The notes under the pieces were generated by a model. That model was not told the origin of the DNA. It was given only the letters and a program-made list of their open reading frames with translations, and searched no databases. A stretch of 64,000 bases of DNA from an uncultured Saprospiraceae bacterium. Its GTDB lineage: Bacteria > Bacteroidota > Bacteroidia > Chitinophagales > Saprospiraceae. Shown here piece by piece: positions 45,422 through 53,690 of the stretch. Where the stretch lies: the NCBI GenBank assembly GCA_937139495.1, contig CAKZQC010000041.1, positions 1 through 64,000 of the forward strand, written 5' to 3'. The stretch's first letter is position 1. The number at the start of each line of letters is the position of its first letter. The position numbers and the translations under genes were made by a program.

Positions 45422-47926
45422 ATGCCCTCGTATTACCTCCACAAAAATAAAGTAAAAATAAAGCTCCAAACCAAGCCCTTCGCTAGTGGGGGAGAGGGCG
45501 AGCTGTATCAAATCGTAGATCAGAAATACAAAAAATACGTTGCCAAACTATACCACGCCAACAAGCGAACCGCTGAACGAGAAAAAAAGATAAACTATCT
45601 ACTCCGAAATCCTCCTATTGCATTGGAAGAAACAACGGCACTGGTTTGGGTAGTCGACGTGCTGTATGACGAAAAGGATAATTTCATGGGGTTCATTATG
45701 CCCATTGTCAAGGGCGAAAAACTAGAAATTCTGTGCTTAGGCAAAGTCTCGAAACGATTGCCTTCCGTTTGGCAGCGGTTTGACTTTCGCAATAAAGAAG
45801 CTCAGAATTATCGCCTGCGTTTGTGCTTCAATCTAGCGGTAGCTATCTATCAAGTGCATCGCACTGATAGTTATGTATTGGTCGATATGAAGCCTGACAA
45901 CATCGTTATTCAGCCCAATGGACTTTTGTCGATTGTGGATATGGATTCGGTAGAAGTGATGAACCAAGAGGGCGAGGTTATTTTTTCGGCTCCTGTGGCT
46001 ACGCCCGAATATACTCCCCCAGAGTATTATACCAGTGGCAAAAAACATGATATGGTCACCATGTCTTGGGATCGGTTTGGAATGGCGGTTATTTTTTACA
46101 AATTGTTATTTGGTATCCACCCATTTGCAGCGAGTGCCAAAGCTCCTTATCACAATTTGGTGAGTCTGCACCAGAAGATAGAACAGGGCTTGTTTGCTCA
46201 TCACCCCAATACTAATTTGCTGCAAGTCGTGCCGCCTCCACATCGGCAGTTTTCTAATTTATCGCCTGCTTTGCAATCCTTATTTATAGACTGTTTTGTA
46301 GCTGGACACGAATATCCCGATGCTCGTCCCGATGCCCAAACATGGTGCTTGGCATTGCTCGAAGCTATAGGTGATACCAAATTGGAGGAGCATTTTGCTC
46401 ACATTACGTTAGGTGATTTTGACAGTGAAAACAGATTGCCATTACCTTCTACATTGCTACACAAAGTAGAAAAACAGTTGGTACTCAAACATTGGATTAA
46501 TCAAGAGATAGTAGCTGCTACTTCGGTCGTGCCATTGCCCCAGCACATCACGCAGCAGAATTTGACACAAGCGACAAAAGTAGAAAAATATGGGATAAAG
46601 GATTATGCCACTTTGGCTGCCCCTGTTATCTTAACAGGAGCAGTTATCTATTCTTTTTTTCCCAAAGTACTAACGTGGCTACAACACGATTTTTGGTTGC
46701 AGTCCAAGTTGATTATCAATCTATGGATTGTTGCGGTGTTGGGTATTGTATTGATTGCTTTGCCCCAATTATGGAGTTGGTTGAAGCTAAAAACCAATAA
46801 GCAGCTCAAAAAAGCAGCAATTTGGGAAGACCTGAAAGGGGGCTATGCAGTAACACAACAGCAGGCAAAAAAAATGTCGAATCAATTGTATAAGCAATTG
46901 TCGCCTAAGGAGGCAGGAGAAGAAACTATTATTCTAGAAACAACAAAGCGCCATCTAGCTGAGCAAGATATAGAAGTACGTGCGATTATAAAAAAACGCA
47001 AGGAATTGCTGGCAGAGTTGCACGCTGCATTTGCCAAAAAAGTAAATCATATAAAAGGGCTGGAAAAAATAAATGTAAAACAAGTAGGTTTGTTGCTCCA
47101 CCAATTGCCAAATTATAGAGACCAAAAATGGCAAGCTAAAAAGCGGTACTATCTTAAAAATGATAAAGCTATTGTCCAAAAAGAACAAGAACTACGTGCA
47201 GTATTGCAGCAAAAACTGCAAGTAATACAAACTACGATTACGGACAAGGGCGAAAAACTGAAAGAGGTCTATAAATTGGTCAATCATGTAGATAAATTTG
47301 TGCTAGAATACGCTCAAAATAATCTAGTATTGGCTGGAATTTTCAAAACTAGACAAATTTACAGCCTAGCCACGCTAAAAACAGTCCGTAAAGACAACGA
47401 TAATTATGTACTGATCGAATTCAACGATAGAGAGCCATTGTTGATAGGAAAAAGCTTCCATAGCAATCTGAACGACCTTTATTTAGGCTTTTCGGAAGTG
47501 TTGGAAGCTATCGAGTATGTAGAAAAAGGTAGGGTAAGTGATAAGAGAGGAGATAAGCAAAGAAAGAAAGCAAACCAAATAATGACTAAAGAGCTGCAAG
47601 CCTACCAAGACAAAATATTGAATACCTACAAAAAAGATTGGGACAAAGAAACGGCAGCTATTCAAGTTCAGTTAGAAAGATTGCTAGAGGAAGAAAAAAT
47701 AGCAAAACAAGCCATAGACCCTATCGGGCAACAACGTTATCAAACAATTATTGACGAAGCTCAAAAAGAATTAGCAATCGCTACAACTAAAATTGAGGCA
47801 ATCAATAAAAAACAAAAAATAGCAGTCCAAGACATCATACAACAAGCTACTCAAAAAAATAATATTGCTCTGCAAAATGAAGCCATCAAAAAGAAAATAA
47901 AAATTCTGAATAAACTGAGTCAGTAA
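45422..47926 (+). CDS. YegI-like membrane protein kinase, second copy
   Basis: Protein of 834 residues, paralogous to the kinase at 42044. Kinase features: FASGGEGELYQI, K42 in YVAKLY, D155 in VLVDMKPDNIVI, D173 in IVDMDSVEV, TPEYTPPE, and FGMAVIFYKLLFGIHPFA. Two membrane segments lie at about 397-455. The C-terminal part is a long coiled coil with a short segment, FNDREPLLIGKSFHSN (about 675-690), of unknown function. Sequence is most alike in the kinase half and diverges in the coiled-coil half. Together with the first kinase it is likely to form a pair at the inner membrane. Confidence 0.8.
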   Translation: MPSYYLHKNKVKIKLQTKPFASGGEGELYQIVDQKYKKYVAKLYHANKRTAEREKKINYLLRNPPIALEETTALVWVVDVLYDEKDNFMGFIMPIVKGEKLEILCLGKVSKRLPSVWQRFDFRNKEAQNYRLRLCFNLAVAIYQVHRTDSYVLVDMKPDNIVIQPNGLLSIVDMDSVEVMNQEGEVIFSAPVATPEYTPPEYYTSGKKHDMVTMSWDRFGMAVIFYKLLFGIHPFAASAKAPYHNLVSLHQKIEQGLFAHHPNTNLLQVVPPPHRQFSNLSPALQSLFIDCFVAGHEYPDARPDAQTWCLALLEAIGDTKLEEHFAHITLGDFDSENRLPLPSTLLHKVEKQLVLKHWINQEIVAATSVVPLPQHITQQNLTQATKVEKYGIKDYATLAAPVILTGAVIYSFFPKVLTWLQHDFWLQSKLIINLWIVAVLGIVLIALPQLWSWLKLKTNKQLKKAAIWEDLKGGYAVTQQQAKKMSNQLYKQLSPKEAGEETIILETTKRHLAEQDIEVRAIIKKRKELLAELHAAFAKKVNHIKGLEKINVKQVGLLLHQLPNYRDQKWQAKKRYYLKNDKAIVQKEQELRAVLQQKLQVIQTTITDKGEKLKEVYKLVNHVDKFVLEYAQNNLVLAGIFKTRQIYSLATLKTVRKDNDNYVLIEFNDREPLLIGKSFHSNLNDLYLGFSEVLEAIEYVEKGRVSDKRGDKQRKKANQIMTKELQAYQDKILNTYKKDWDKETAAIQVQLERLLEEEKIAKQAIDPIGQQRYQTIIDEAQKELAIATTKIEAINKKQKIAVQDIIQQATQKNNIALQNEAIKKKIKILNKLSQ

Positions 47927-47995
47927 TAATTTTCTGGGCACAGGACAAAAAAAAGACTTATTTTGGATTGACTTAGTCTAAGTTGTTAAAGAAAA

Positions 47996-48034
47996 ATCAG
48001 TGTAAATCTGTCAGAATCTGTGCAAATCAGCGGC
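47996..48034. repeat. Short degenerate tandem repeat and flanking direct repeat
   Basis: Three diverged copies of a unit near TGTxAAATC/TGTCAGAATC occur at 47996-48034. Around it, GGCACAGGACAAAAAA (from 47936) and GGCATAGGACAAAAAA (from 48066) form a direct repeat about 130 bases apart. They lie after the second kinase stop. This may be a remnant of a duplicated or inserted sequence; nothing coding is visible. Confidence 0.35.
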
Positions 48035-48151
48035 AAAAAACTTTTCATTATTGGATTAAATTTTTGGCATAGGACAAAAAACATTTAGAATATTATTGCA
48101 CCCAAGATGAGAAAAGTCTAAAATCTAGCTTCTGAAAATCTATAATCTAGT

Positions 48152-49594
48152 CTAACTTCTATTCTTGCTATCAATCCGCTCTTGCTCAATGTATTGAATG
48201 GCTTGTGCTGCATCTGGAGTAGGATAATTGCCCGAAAGGCAAGCGGTACAAACATTAATAGCTAAAGTGTTGAATAGCGAAATCAAGTCGGGCAAGGTCT
48301 GATAAATCAAGGCATCAGCTTCAATATAAGCCTCGATAGCCGCTCTTGTTTTTTGTTTGGCGATAAGCTCGGTACTAATCGAAATATCAATGCCATAGAT
48401 ACAAGGGTGGACGATAGGAGGAGCCGCAGAGACAAAGTAAACAGCTATAGCACCTGCCTTGCGCAATAGCTGTACAATATGTTTGGAAGTAGTGCCACGC
48501 ACGATAGAATCATCCACAACGGCTACTTTTTTGCCTGCCACTACGGTGGCAATACAGTTAAATTTTTGCTGTACGGTATGGGCTCGTTCCGCCTGTTTGG
48601 ACAATATAAAACTTCTACCAAAATACTTGTTGCTCACCAATCCTCGCTGGTGCGGAATATCTAGAGCTGTCGCTAATCCTGCGGCGGCAAAAAAGCCAGA
48701 AGAAGGAACATCAATCACTACATCAGGCTGCAAATTTTGTTTTTTGAGTTGTTGAGCCAACAAATGCCCCATGCGAATCCGCTGCTGGGCTACTACTTGG
48801 TCGTAGAATTTGGTCTCGGCTCTAGCGAAATAAATAAACTCAAATACACAAAAGTGCTGCTTTTTTTGTCGCCCTATTTTTCGGTGTATCTCGCCCGTAG
48901 GCGTAATCAAAATCATTTCGCCTGCTTGCAAATAATCGACCGTATCATATTGGAGATAATCAAAACAGGTCGATTCAGAGACCAAACAATAGGTAGTTCC
49001 TGTGGGCGTTTCTTTTTTGCCCAATGCCATTGGGCGAATACCACTAGGGTCGCAGAACCCGACCAGTCCCACGCCTGCTAGGAGTACCAAGGTAGCATAA
49101 GCACCTTCTAGTTTTTGTTGTGTAATTTCGATGGCTTCGAATAGCTGTGCAGGATTAGGTGCTAGCGTTTGGTGCTGCTGCAATGCCGTGACGAGCGTGT
49201 GCAACATCAATTCCAAATCATTGGAACTTTGTGGTTGTATCTGATACTCTTCCAACAATTGTTTTCGCAAAGCAGGTGCATTGGTCACGTTGCCATTGTG
49301 TGCCATGGCTATGCCTAAAGGATACTGGAGCGTAATTGGCTGAATATTTTTTAGCTCATTGGTGCCTTGTGTGGTGTATCGGACGTGTCCGATGCCCATG
49401 TTGCCTTCTAGGTGCAACAAATCGTTTTCGTCAAATACTTGCTGCACCAATCCTTGTCCTTTTTTCTCAAAAAACTGTTGGTGATAAGTGACAATACCTG
49501 CGGCATCTTGTCCACGGTGTTGTAGGGCAGTCAAGCCTGCCAATAAATCCTGTACCACCTTTTGTGTCCCAACACAACCCACTATACCACACAT
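48152..49594 (-). CDS. purF: Amidophosphoribosyltransferase
   Basis: First committed enzyme of purine synthesis, adding the glutamine amide to PRPP. Seen: N-terminal nucleophile Cys2 in MCGIVGCVG, the class II amidotransferase motifs GIGHVRYTTQGT and GNVTNA, and the PRTase PRPP loop VAVVDDSIVRGTTSKH. The 480 residues are normal. Iron-sulfur cysteines are suggested by NVCTACLSGNYP near the C-terminus. It is alone, with a possible TATCTTTG -7 box 17 bases upstream (49611-49618). Confidence 0.96.
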   Translation of the reverse strand: MCGIVGCVGTQKVVQDLLAGLTALQHRGQDAAGIVTYHQQFFEKKGQGLVQQVFDENDLLHLEGNMGIGHVRYTTQGTNELKNIQPITLQYPLGIAMAHNGNVTNAPALRKQLLEEYQIQPQSSNDLELMLHTLVTALQQHQTLAPNPAQLFEAIEITQQKLEGAYATLVLLAGVGLVGFCDPSGIRPMALGKKETPTGTTYCLVSESTCFDYLQYDTVDYLQAGEMILITPTGEIHRKIGRQKKQHFCVFEFIYFARAETKFYDQVVAQQRIRMGHLLAQQLKKQNLQPDVVIDVPSSGFFAAAGLATALDIPHQRGLVSNKYFGRSFILSKQAERAHTVQQKFNCIATVVAGKKVAVVDDSIVRGTTSKHIVQLLRKAGAIAVYFVSAAPPIVHPCIYGIDISISTELIAKQKTRAAIEAYIEADALIYQTLPDLISLFNTLAINVCTACLSGNYPTPDAAQAIQYIEQERIDSKNRS

Positions 49595-49729
49595 TTGTAT
49601 TACTTTTGGACAAAGATACGCAAGAGTTTGACAACGCTGGGCTGGAGCTCCAAAAAGAAATCCTAAAAAAATGTTAGCTACACAGACAATGTTTCTAACT
49701 GTTCATTCTCCTAAAGATTGTTTTGTATC

Positions 49730-49814
49730 TTAGAGCGTGTATAAGTTTATACTAATTTGTAATTTGAAAATCCTACACAAATTATCAAAAACTATAATTT
49801 TAGACACGCTCTTA
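49730..49814. repeat. Dispersed palindromic element, copy B (85 bp)
   Basis: Ends TTAGAGCGTGT (left) and ACACGCTCTTA (right) are inverted repeats extending to about 23 bases with a few mismatches. The interior shares ACAAATTATCAAAAACTATA with the inverted form of copy C. It lies in the divergent gap between purF and the LptF/G gene. Confidence 0.75.
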
Positions 49815-49869
49815 GAGGTCGTTATGGATGGATTCATGACAACCTCCATTTTTTGATTGAATCATACTT

Positions 49870-51426
49870 ATGAAAAAAATAGATCAACTTATCGTACGTA
49901 GCTTTTTGCCGCCACTTATTTTGTGGACGTTAGTCGCTATGTTTATTTTCAATATGCAGTTTTTGTGGAAATACATTGACGACATTATTGGCAAAGGAGT
50001 GGATCTAAAAGTCATCTTTCAGCTCTTGTTTTTCCAGTCGTTGGCAATGATTCCTAGAGCGATGGTGTTTGGTGTGCTGATTGCTTCCGTCATGACGATG
50101 GGCAATTTGGCAGAACACTACGAGCTGGTAACCATGAAATCGGCAGGGGTCTCCATGTTGCGAGTTATGCGACCACTTATTTTCTTTGGTATTTTGTTGG
50201 CGGCTACGTCCATGCTCTTTTCCGACCGCTTGATTCCAGCCACGGCTATCAAATTCAAGACGATATTGCGAGATGTTCGCAATCAAAAGCCAGCCCTCTC
50301 TTTTGAAGAAGGGCAGTATAATGATGATTTTAAGGAGGTCGCTATTTTTGTAGGCAAAAAAGATAAAAATGGTAGAGAATTGCATAATGTCAAGATTTAT
50401 CAGCACAACAACGATGTAGGGTATAGAGGGCATATCCGAGCCAATACCGCAGGATTGTATTACACCAAAGATACCTTCCATACTGTTGTCAAAACGGCAC
50501 AGCCAGACGGTGCGCCTGCACTCGAAAAAGATACGATTATCAATAAAAGCTTTTTGGCGATTAAGCTGCAAAATGGCACAAGCTATGACGAAACGCCACC
50601 CAATGCAATCAAACCCAGAGCGTATGCACATACACAAATGAACTTTGAGACTTATACCACGATGTTCGACATGAGCGAATTTGAGTTCAATGAGTCGGAT
50701 CAAGATATGTTCAAAGATCACTATAGTGTACTGACTATCAGTCAACTCAACAGAGCGGTAGATTCGCTCTACTTGATGCGAGTTAAGCGAATGGATTTAT
50801 TGCGTCGCAATGCAGATGCTATGTTTCAGTTTAGGAGAGAAGGAATAGAAGAAACCGACAGTACTACGATACCCGAAGGTAGATACGCCAAGCAGTATCG
50901 ACCAGCAGCCATACAAGCAGGTCAATCACCTGTGGATATTCCTAGTAATGCGGAGCCTTTTTATACTCGTATTCCAGCAGATAAGGTCGATTATATCTAT
51001 CAACGTGCCGTAGGTTTTGGTCAGAATATACGAGGACAAGCAAGCGGAACACAGATGTATTTTGAGACCAGCAAAAAGAATCATGTAAAGTATGAAAACG
51101 AGGTTCATCAAAAGCTCTCTTTTGCTTTTGCCTGCTTATTGTTTTTGTTTATAGGTGCTCCAATGGGCGCTATTATCCGAAAGGGTGGATTTGGGTATCC
51201 CATTTTGGTCGCTTTCGTGTTTTTTATGACGTTCTTTGTATTGTACTTGGCAGGGGAGCGGTTGGTCAAAAACTTGACACTAGAACCTTGGTTTGGAGGC
51301 TGGTTGCCCAATCTATTTTTATTGCCTTTTGGCTTTTATCTGACCTACAAATCTATCAACGATACTCGTATTATTAAGTTAGATAAGGTCAAATCTTTCT
51401 TCAAAAAACTATTCAAACGTAAATAA
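49870..51426 (+). CDS. LptF/LptG family permease
   Basis: Inner-membrane permease of 518 residues of the YjgP/YjgQ family, part of the LPS exporter that lifts LPS from the inner membrane to the LptA-LptC bridge. Seen: N-terminal membrane helices (KIDQLIVRSFLPPLILWTLV and FGVLIASVMTMG), a large periplasmic middle (about 120-400) and three C-terminal helices including GAPMGAIIRKGGFG. lptC is at 57 kb, so the components are not adjacent. The PAP2 gene follows five bases on. Confidence 0.88.
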   Translation: MKKIDQLIVRSFLPPLILWTLVAMFIFNMQFLWKYIDDIIGKGVDLKVIFQLLFFQSLAMIPRAMVFGVLIASVMTMGNLAEHYELVTMKSAGVSMLRVMRPLIFFGILLAATSMLFSDRLIPATAIKFKTILRDVRNQKPALSFEEGQYNDDFKEVAIFVGKKDKNGRELHNVKIYQHNNDVGYRGHIRANTAGLYYTKDTFHTVVKTAQPDGAPALEKDTIINKSFLAIKLQNGTSYDETPPNAIKPRAYAHTQMNFETYTTMFDMSEFEFNESDQDMFKDHYSVLTISQLNRAVDSLYLMRVKRMDLLRRNADAMFQFRREGIEETDSTTIPEGRYAKQYRPAAIQAGQSPVDIPSNAEPFYTRIPADKVDYIYQRAVGFGQNIRGQASGTQMYFETSKKNHVKYENEVHQKLSFAFACLLFLFIGAPMGAIIRKGGFGYPILVAFVFFMTFFVLYLAGERLVKNLTLEPWFGGWLPNLFLLPFGFYLTYKSINDTRIIKLDKVKSFFKKLFKRK

Positions 51427-51431
51427 ATTTA

Positions 51432-52157
51432 ATGAACACGTCTTCTACTTTGTCCACTTTCTGGAAAGACAATCGACTCTACATTTTCTGTTTTATGACT
51501 GTGTGGCTGTATGGGTGTTATTTGTTGGCATTTGAATTCCCCAAAGGAGATGCTATTCTTTGGTTCTCGAATCATCGTAGTGAGGAGCTGAATTATTTTT
51601 TTAGATTTGGCTCGTATGCAGGAGAGGGCTATGTTTATTTGATGGCAGTAATTGCCTTGCTTTTTGTACAATACGCCAAAAGTATTGCCATTGTACTCAA
51701 TTCGTTTTTGGTATTAGTGAGTAGTGTATCACTCAAGGCATTGTTTAAGCACCACCGCCCTAAACGTTATTTTGACGAAATTATCAATCAACCAGACCTC
51801 GTTAGTTATGTGCCAGATGTAGTGGTGTTAGACGGCTATTCTTCTAGTTTTCCATCGGGGCATACTACTTCAGGTTTTGCTTTTTATACTTTATTGGCGT
51901 TCTTTATTCCGAACAAATATGTTAAGCTTGTCTGTTTAGCGGCAGCTTTATTAGTCGGGATTTCTAGAATTTATCTCGTGCAGCATTTTCTCAAAGATGT
52001 ATTGGCGGGTTCTATGTTGGGTTTTTTAGTTGCTATGTTTACATATTGGCTCACCACGAAGTTTGAGCATCGATTTGATGGCAAATACATTCGCAAAAAG
52101 CGTCGAGAAATATTAGCTGCTCAAGTATTGGACGAAAGTCAAGATACAAAAAAATAG
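51432..52157 (+). CDS. PAP2 family phosphatase
   Basis: Membrane protein of 241 residues with six hydrophobic segments and the PAP2 motifs KALFKHHRPKRYF (C1), SSFPSGHTTSGF (C2) and SRIYLVQHFLKDVLAGS (C3), all catalytic residues present. Likely a lipid phosphatase, for example of phosphatidate, undecaprenyl pyrophosphate or lipid A. It starts five bases after the LptF/G stop and is probably co-transcribed, which fits lipid A or carrier-lipid recycling. Confidence 0.9.
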   Translation: MNTSSTLSTFWKDNRLYIFCFMTVWLYGCYLLAFEFPKGDAILWFSNHRSEELNYFFRFGSYAGEGYVYLMAVIALLFVQYAKSIAIVLNSFLVLVSSVSLKALFKHHRPKRYFDEIINQPDLVSYVPDVVVLDGYSSSFPSGHTTSGFAFYTLLAFFIPNKYVKLVCLAAALLVGISRIYLVQHFLKDVLAGSMLGFLVAMFTYWLTTKFEHRFDGKYIRKKRREILAAQVLDESQDTKK

Positions 52158-52209
52158 GAGCTACCTCTGCTGAGATAACTCCTACTATAATGCGTGCAAC
52201 GCCTTATTT

Positions 52210-53157
52210 TTATAGATTATTTTTAACTTTTACTTTGTCACCATCTATTTTCATGCGCTCTACACTCAACTGGTTGAGTTGGTCTGCCATGATATTGCCT
52301 TCCATCAACTGCTGCTGCAAGTTCTGTAGTGACCCTGGAGAATAAGGAACAATAATCGCACTGTTTTTCTCTCCAATATCCTTGATGGTATCATAATGTT
52401 GTGTGAGCAACACAAATTGCATAATTTCAATAGGCGAAACATTATCAAGCGTATTGCTGAAGTCTTCGACTGAGTCGGCAAAACCTTTGATAATAGCTAG
52501 ACGCTGCTCGGCAACACCTTCCCCTTGTAGTCTTTTTGATTCTTTTTCGGCTTCTGCATCTTTAATTTTGGCAAATTTACGACCCTCTGCATCTTCCAAC
52601 AATGCTTCCTTATTGCGTTTGGCAGAATTGATACGATTCATGGCTTCCTTGACGAGTGCATCAGGATCAATATCCGTAATCAAGGTTTTGATAATACGGT
52701 AACCGTATTTGTCCATGTGTTCTGCCAATTCTATTTTGACAGCATTTGCAATATCTTCTTTGCGAGCAAACACGTCGTCAAGCTCCAACTTGGGTACTTC
52801 TGCACGCACTACATCGAATATGTACGATGAAATTTGAGCATAAGGATCATCTAGCTCATAAAAAGCTTCACGGACTTTGTCTTGTATGATTTGTACATGT
52901 ACTGAAACTTGCATTTTGACAAAAACATTATCTTTTGTTTTCGTTTCAATATTGACATCAAGCTGCTGTACCTTGAGGTTGACGCTTCCTGCTACTGTTT
53001 CCAGAAATGGTACACAAAAATTAATACCAGGGTGCAGAATACGGCTAAAACTACCTAAGCGCTGTACGATTTTAGCATTTTTTTCTTGTACGATTTTTAC
53101 GGTCGAAAAGAAGAGAAAGATTAAAAATAAGGTAAGAATACCAATGACTATATACAT
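52210..53157 (-). CDS. SPFH/stomatin-like membrane protein
   Basis: Protein of 315 residues. An N-terminal membrane segment (about 1-20) is followed by the SPFH/Band-7 domain (LGSFSRILHPGINFCVPFLET, then VQLDV-type strands), a coiled coil with DAEAEKESKRLQGEGVAEQRLAI, and a variable tail. These proteins form membrane cages that regulate proteases such as FtsH. No NfeD gene is next to it. The two adjoining genes are divergent or convergent, so it is monocistronic. Confidence 0.9.
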   Translation of the reverse strand: MYIVIGILTLFLIFLFFSTVKIVQEKNAKIVQRLGSFSRILHPGINFCVPFLETVAGSVNLKVQQLDVNIETKTKDNVFVKMQVSVHVQIIQDKVREAFYELDDPYAQISSYIFDVVRAEVPKLELDDVFARKEDIANAVKIELAEHMDKYGYRIIKTLITDIDPDALVKEAMNRINSAKRNKEALLEDAEGRKFAKIKDAEAEKESKRLQGEGVAEQRLAIIKGFADSVEDFSNTLDNVSPIEIMQFVLLTQHYDTIKDIGEKNSAIIVPYSPGSLQNLQQQLMEGNIMADQLNQLSVERMKIDGDKVKVKNNL

Positions 53158-53280
53158 AAGTTGTGCGGATTAGAGAGAAGTAGAAAAGGGATTACTTCTG
53201 TGAGAAAAAAAAATGACTACTGAAATTCCCGTCAAATGCTAGTCGTTAATTTCAACTCTTTGTGTAATTTGTGGTTCTTT

Positions 53281-53300
53281 ATTTAGACACACTCTTAGAG
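53281..53300. repeat. Single end of the dispersed element, site E
   Basis: ATTTAGACACACTCTTAG resembles the terminal repeat of copies B and C, one end only. It is in the divergent gap between the SPFH and cytochrome c genes. Confidence 0.4.
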
Positions 53301-53333
53301 ACAAACTGTCTATTGAACCTAATATGTATTACA

Positions 53334-53684
53334 ATGCAAAATAAAACAAAAAGAGTTCCCTTTGGTTGGAAATTCGCTTCGCTATTTACGATACTACTAC
53401 TTATAGTAGCTGCTTGTAGCAGCGATGAGCCTAGCAACACGCCTAAAGTCATTTCGGGAGTTACTGTTTTCAGAGACAACTGCATGAACTGCCATGGTGC
53501 AGATGGTAATTTGGGCATGAATGGTGCCAAAAGGCTACCCGAATCTACTCTGACGCTAGAAGAGCGCATACAAGTCGTAACAGAAGGTCGCAACAATGTA
53601 ATGCCTGCTTTCAAGACATTGCTCTCCGAGCAAAAAATAAAAGCTGCGGTAGAATATACCATGCAGCTGAGTGACAGAAAGTAA
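53334..53684 (+). CDS. Lipoprotein c-type cytochrome
   Basis: Protein of 116 residues starting at MQNKTKRV, since an upstream frame from 53271 adds unrelated residues. A membrane segment ends in a lipobox (VAAC), and one heme site CMNCH is at about 53 with a probable axial Met in VMPAF. This is a small class I cytochrome anchored to the membrane, for electron transfer in the periplasm; the partner is unknown. It converges with the LRR gene seven bases later. Confidence 0.88.
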   Translation: MQNKTKRVPFGWKFASLFTILLLIVAACSSDEPSNTPKVISGVTVFRDNCMNCHGADGNLGMNGAKRLPESTLTLEERIQVVTEGRNNVMPAFKTLLSEQKIKAAVEYTMQLSDRK

Positions 53685-53690
53685 CAACTT

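Noticed and set aside
50005..50745. 246-residue minus-strand frame
   Set aside because: It is fully inside the LptF/G permease gene and shows no known motif.
52155..52184. TAGGAG/CTCCTA hairpin between the PAP2 and SPFH genes as a terminator
   Set aside because: Only six pairs, a large loop and no T-run on either strand next to it.
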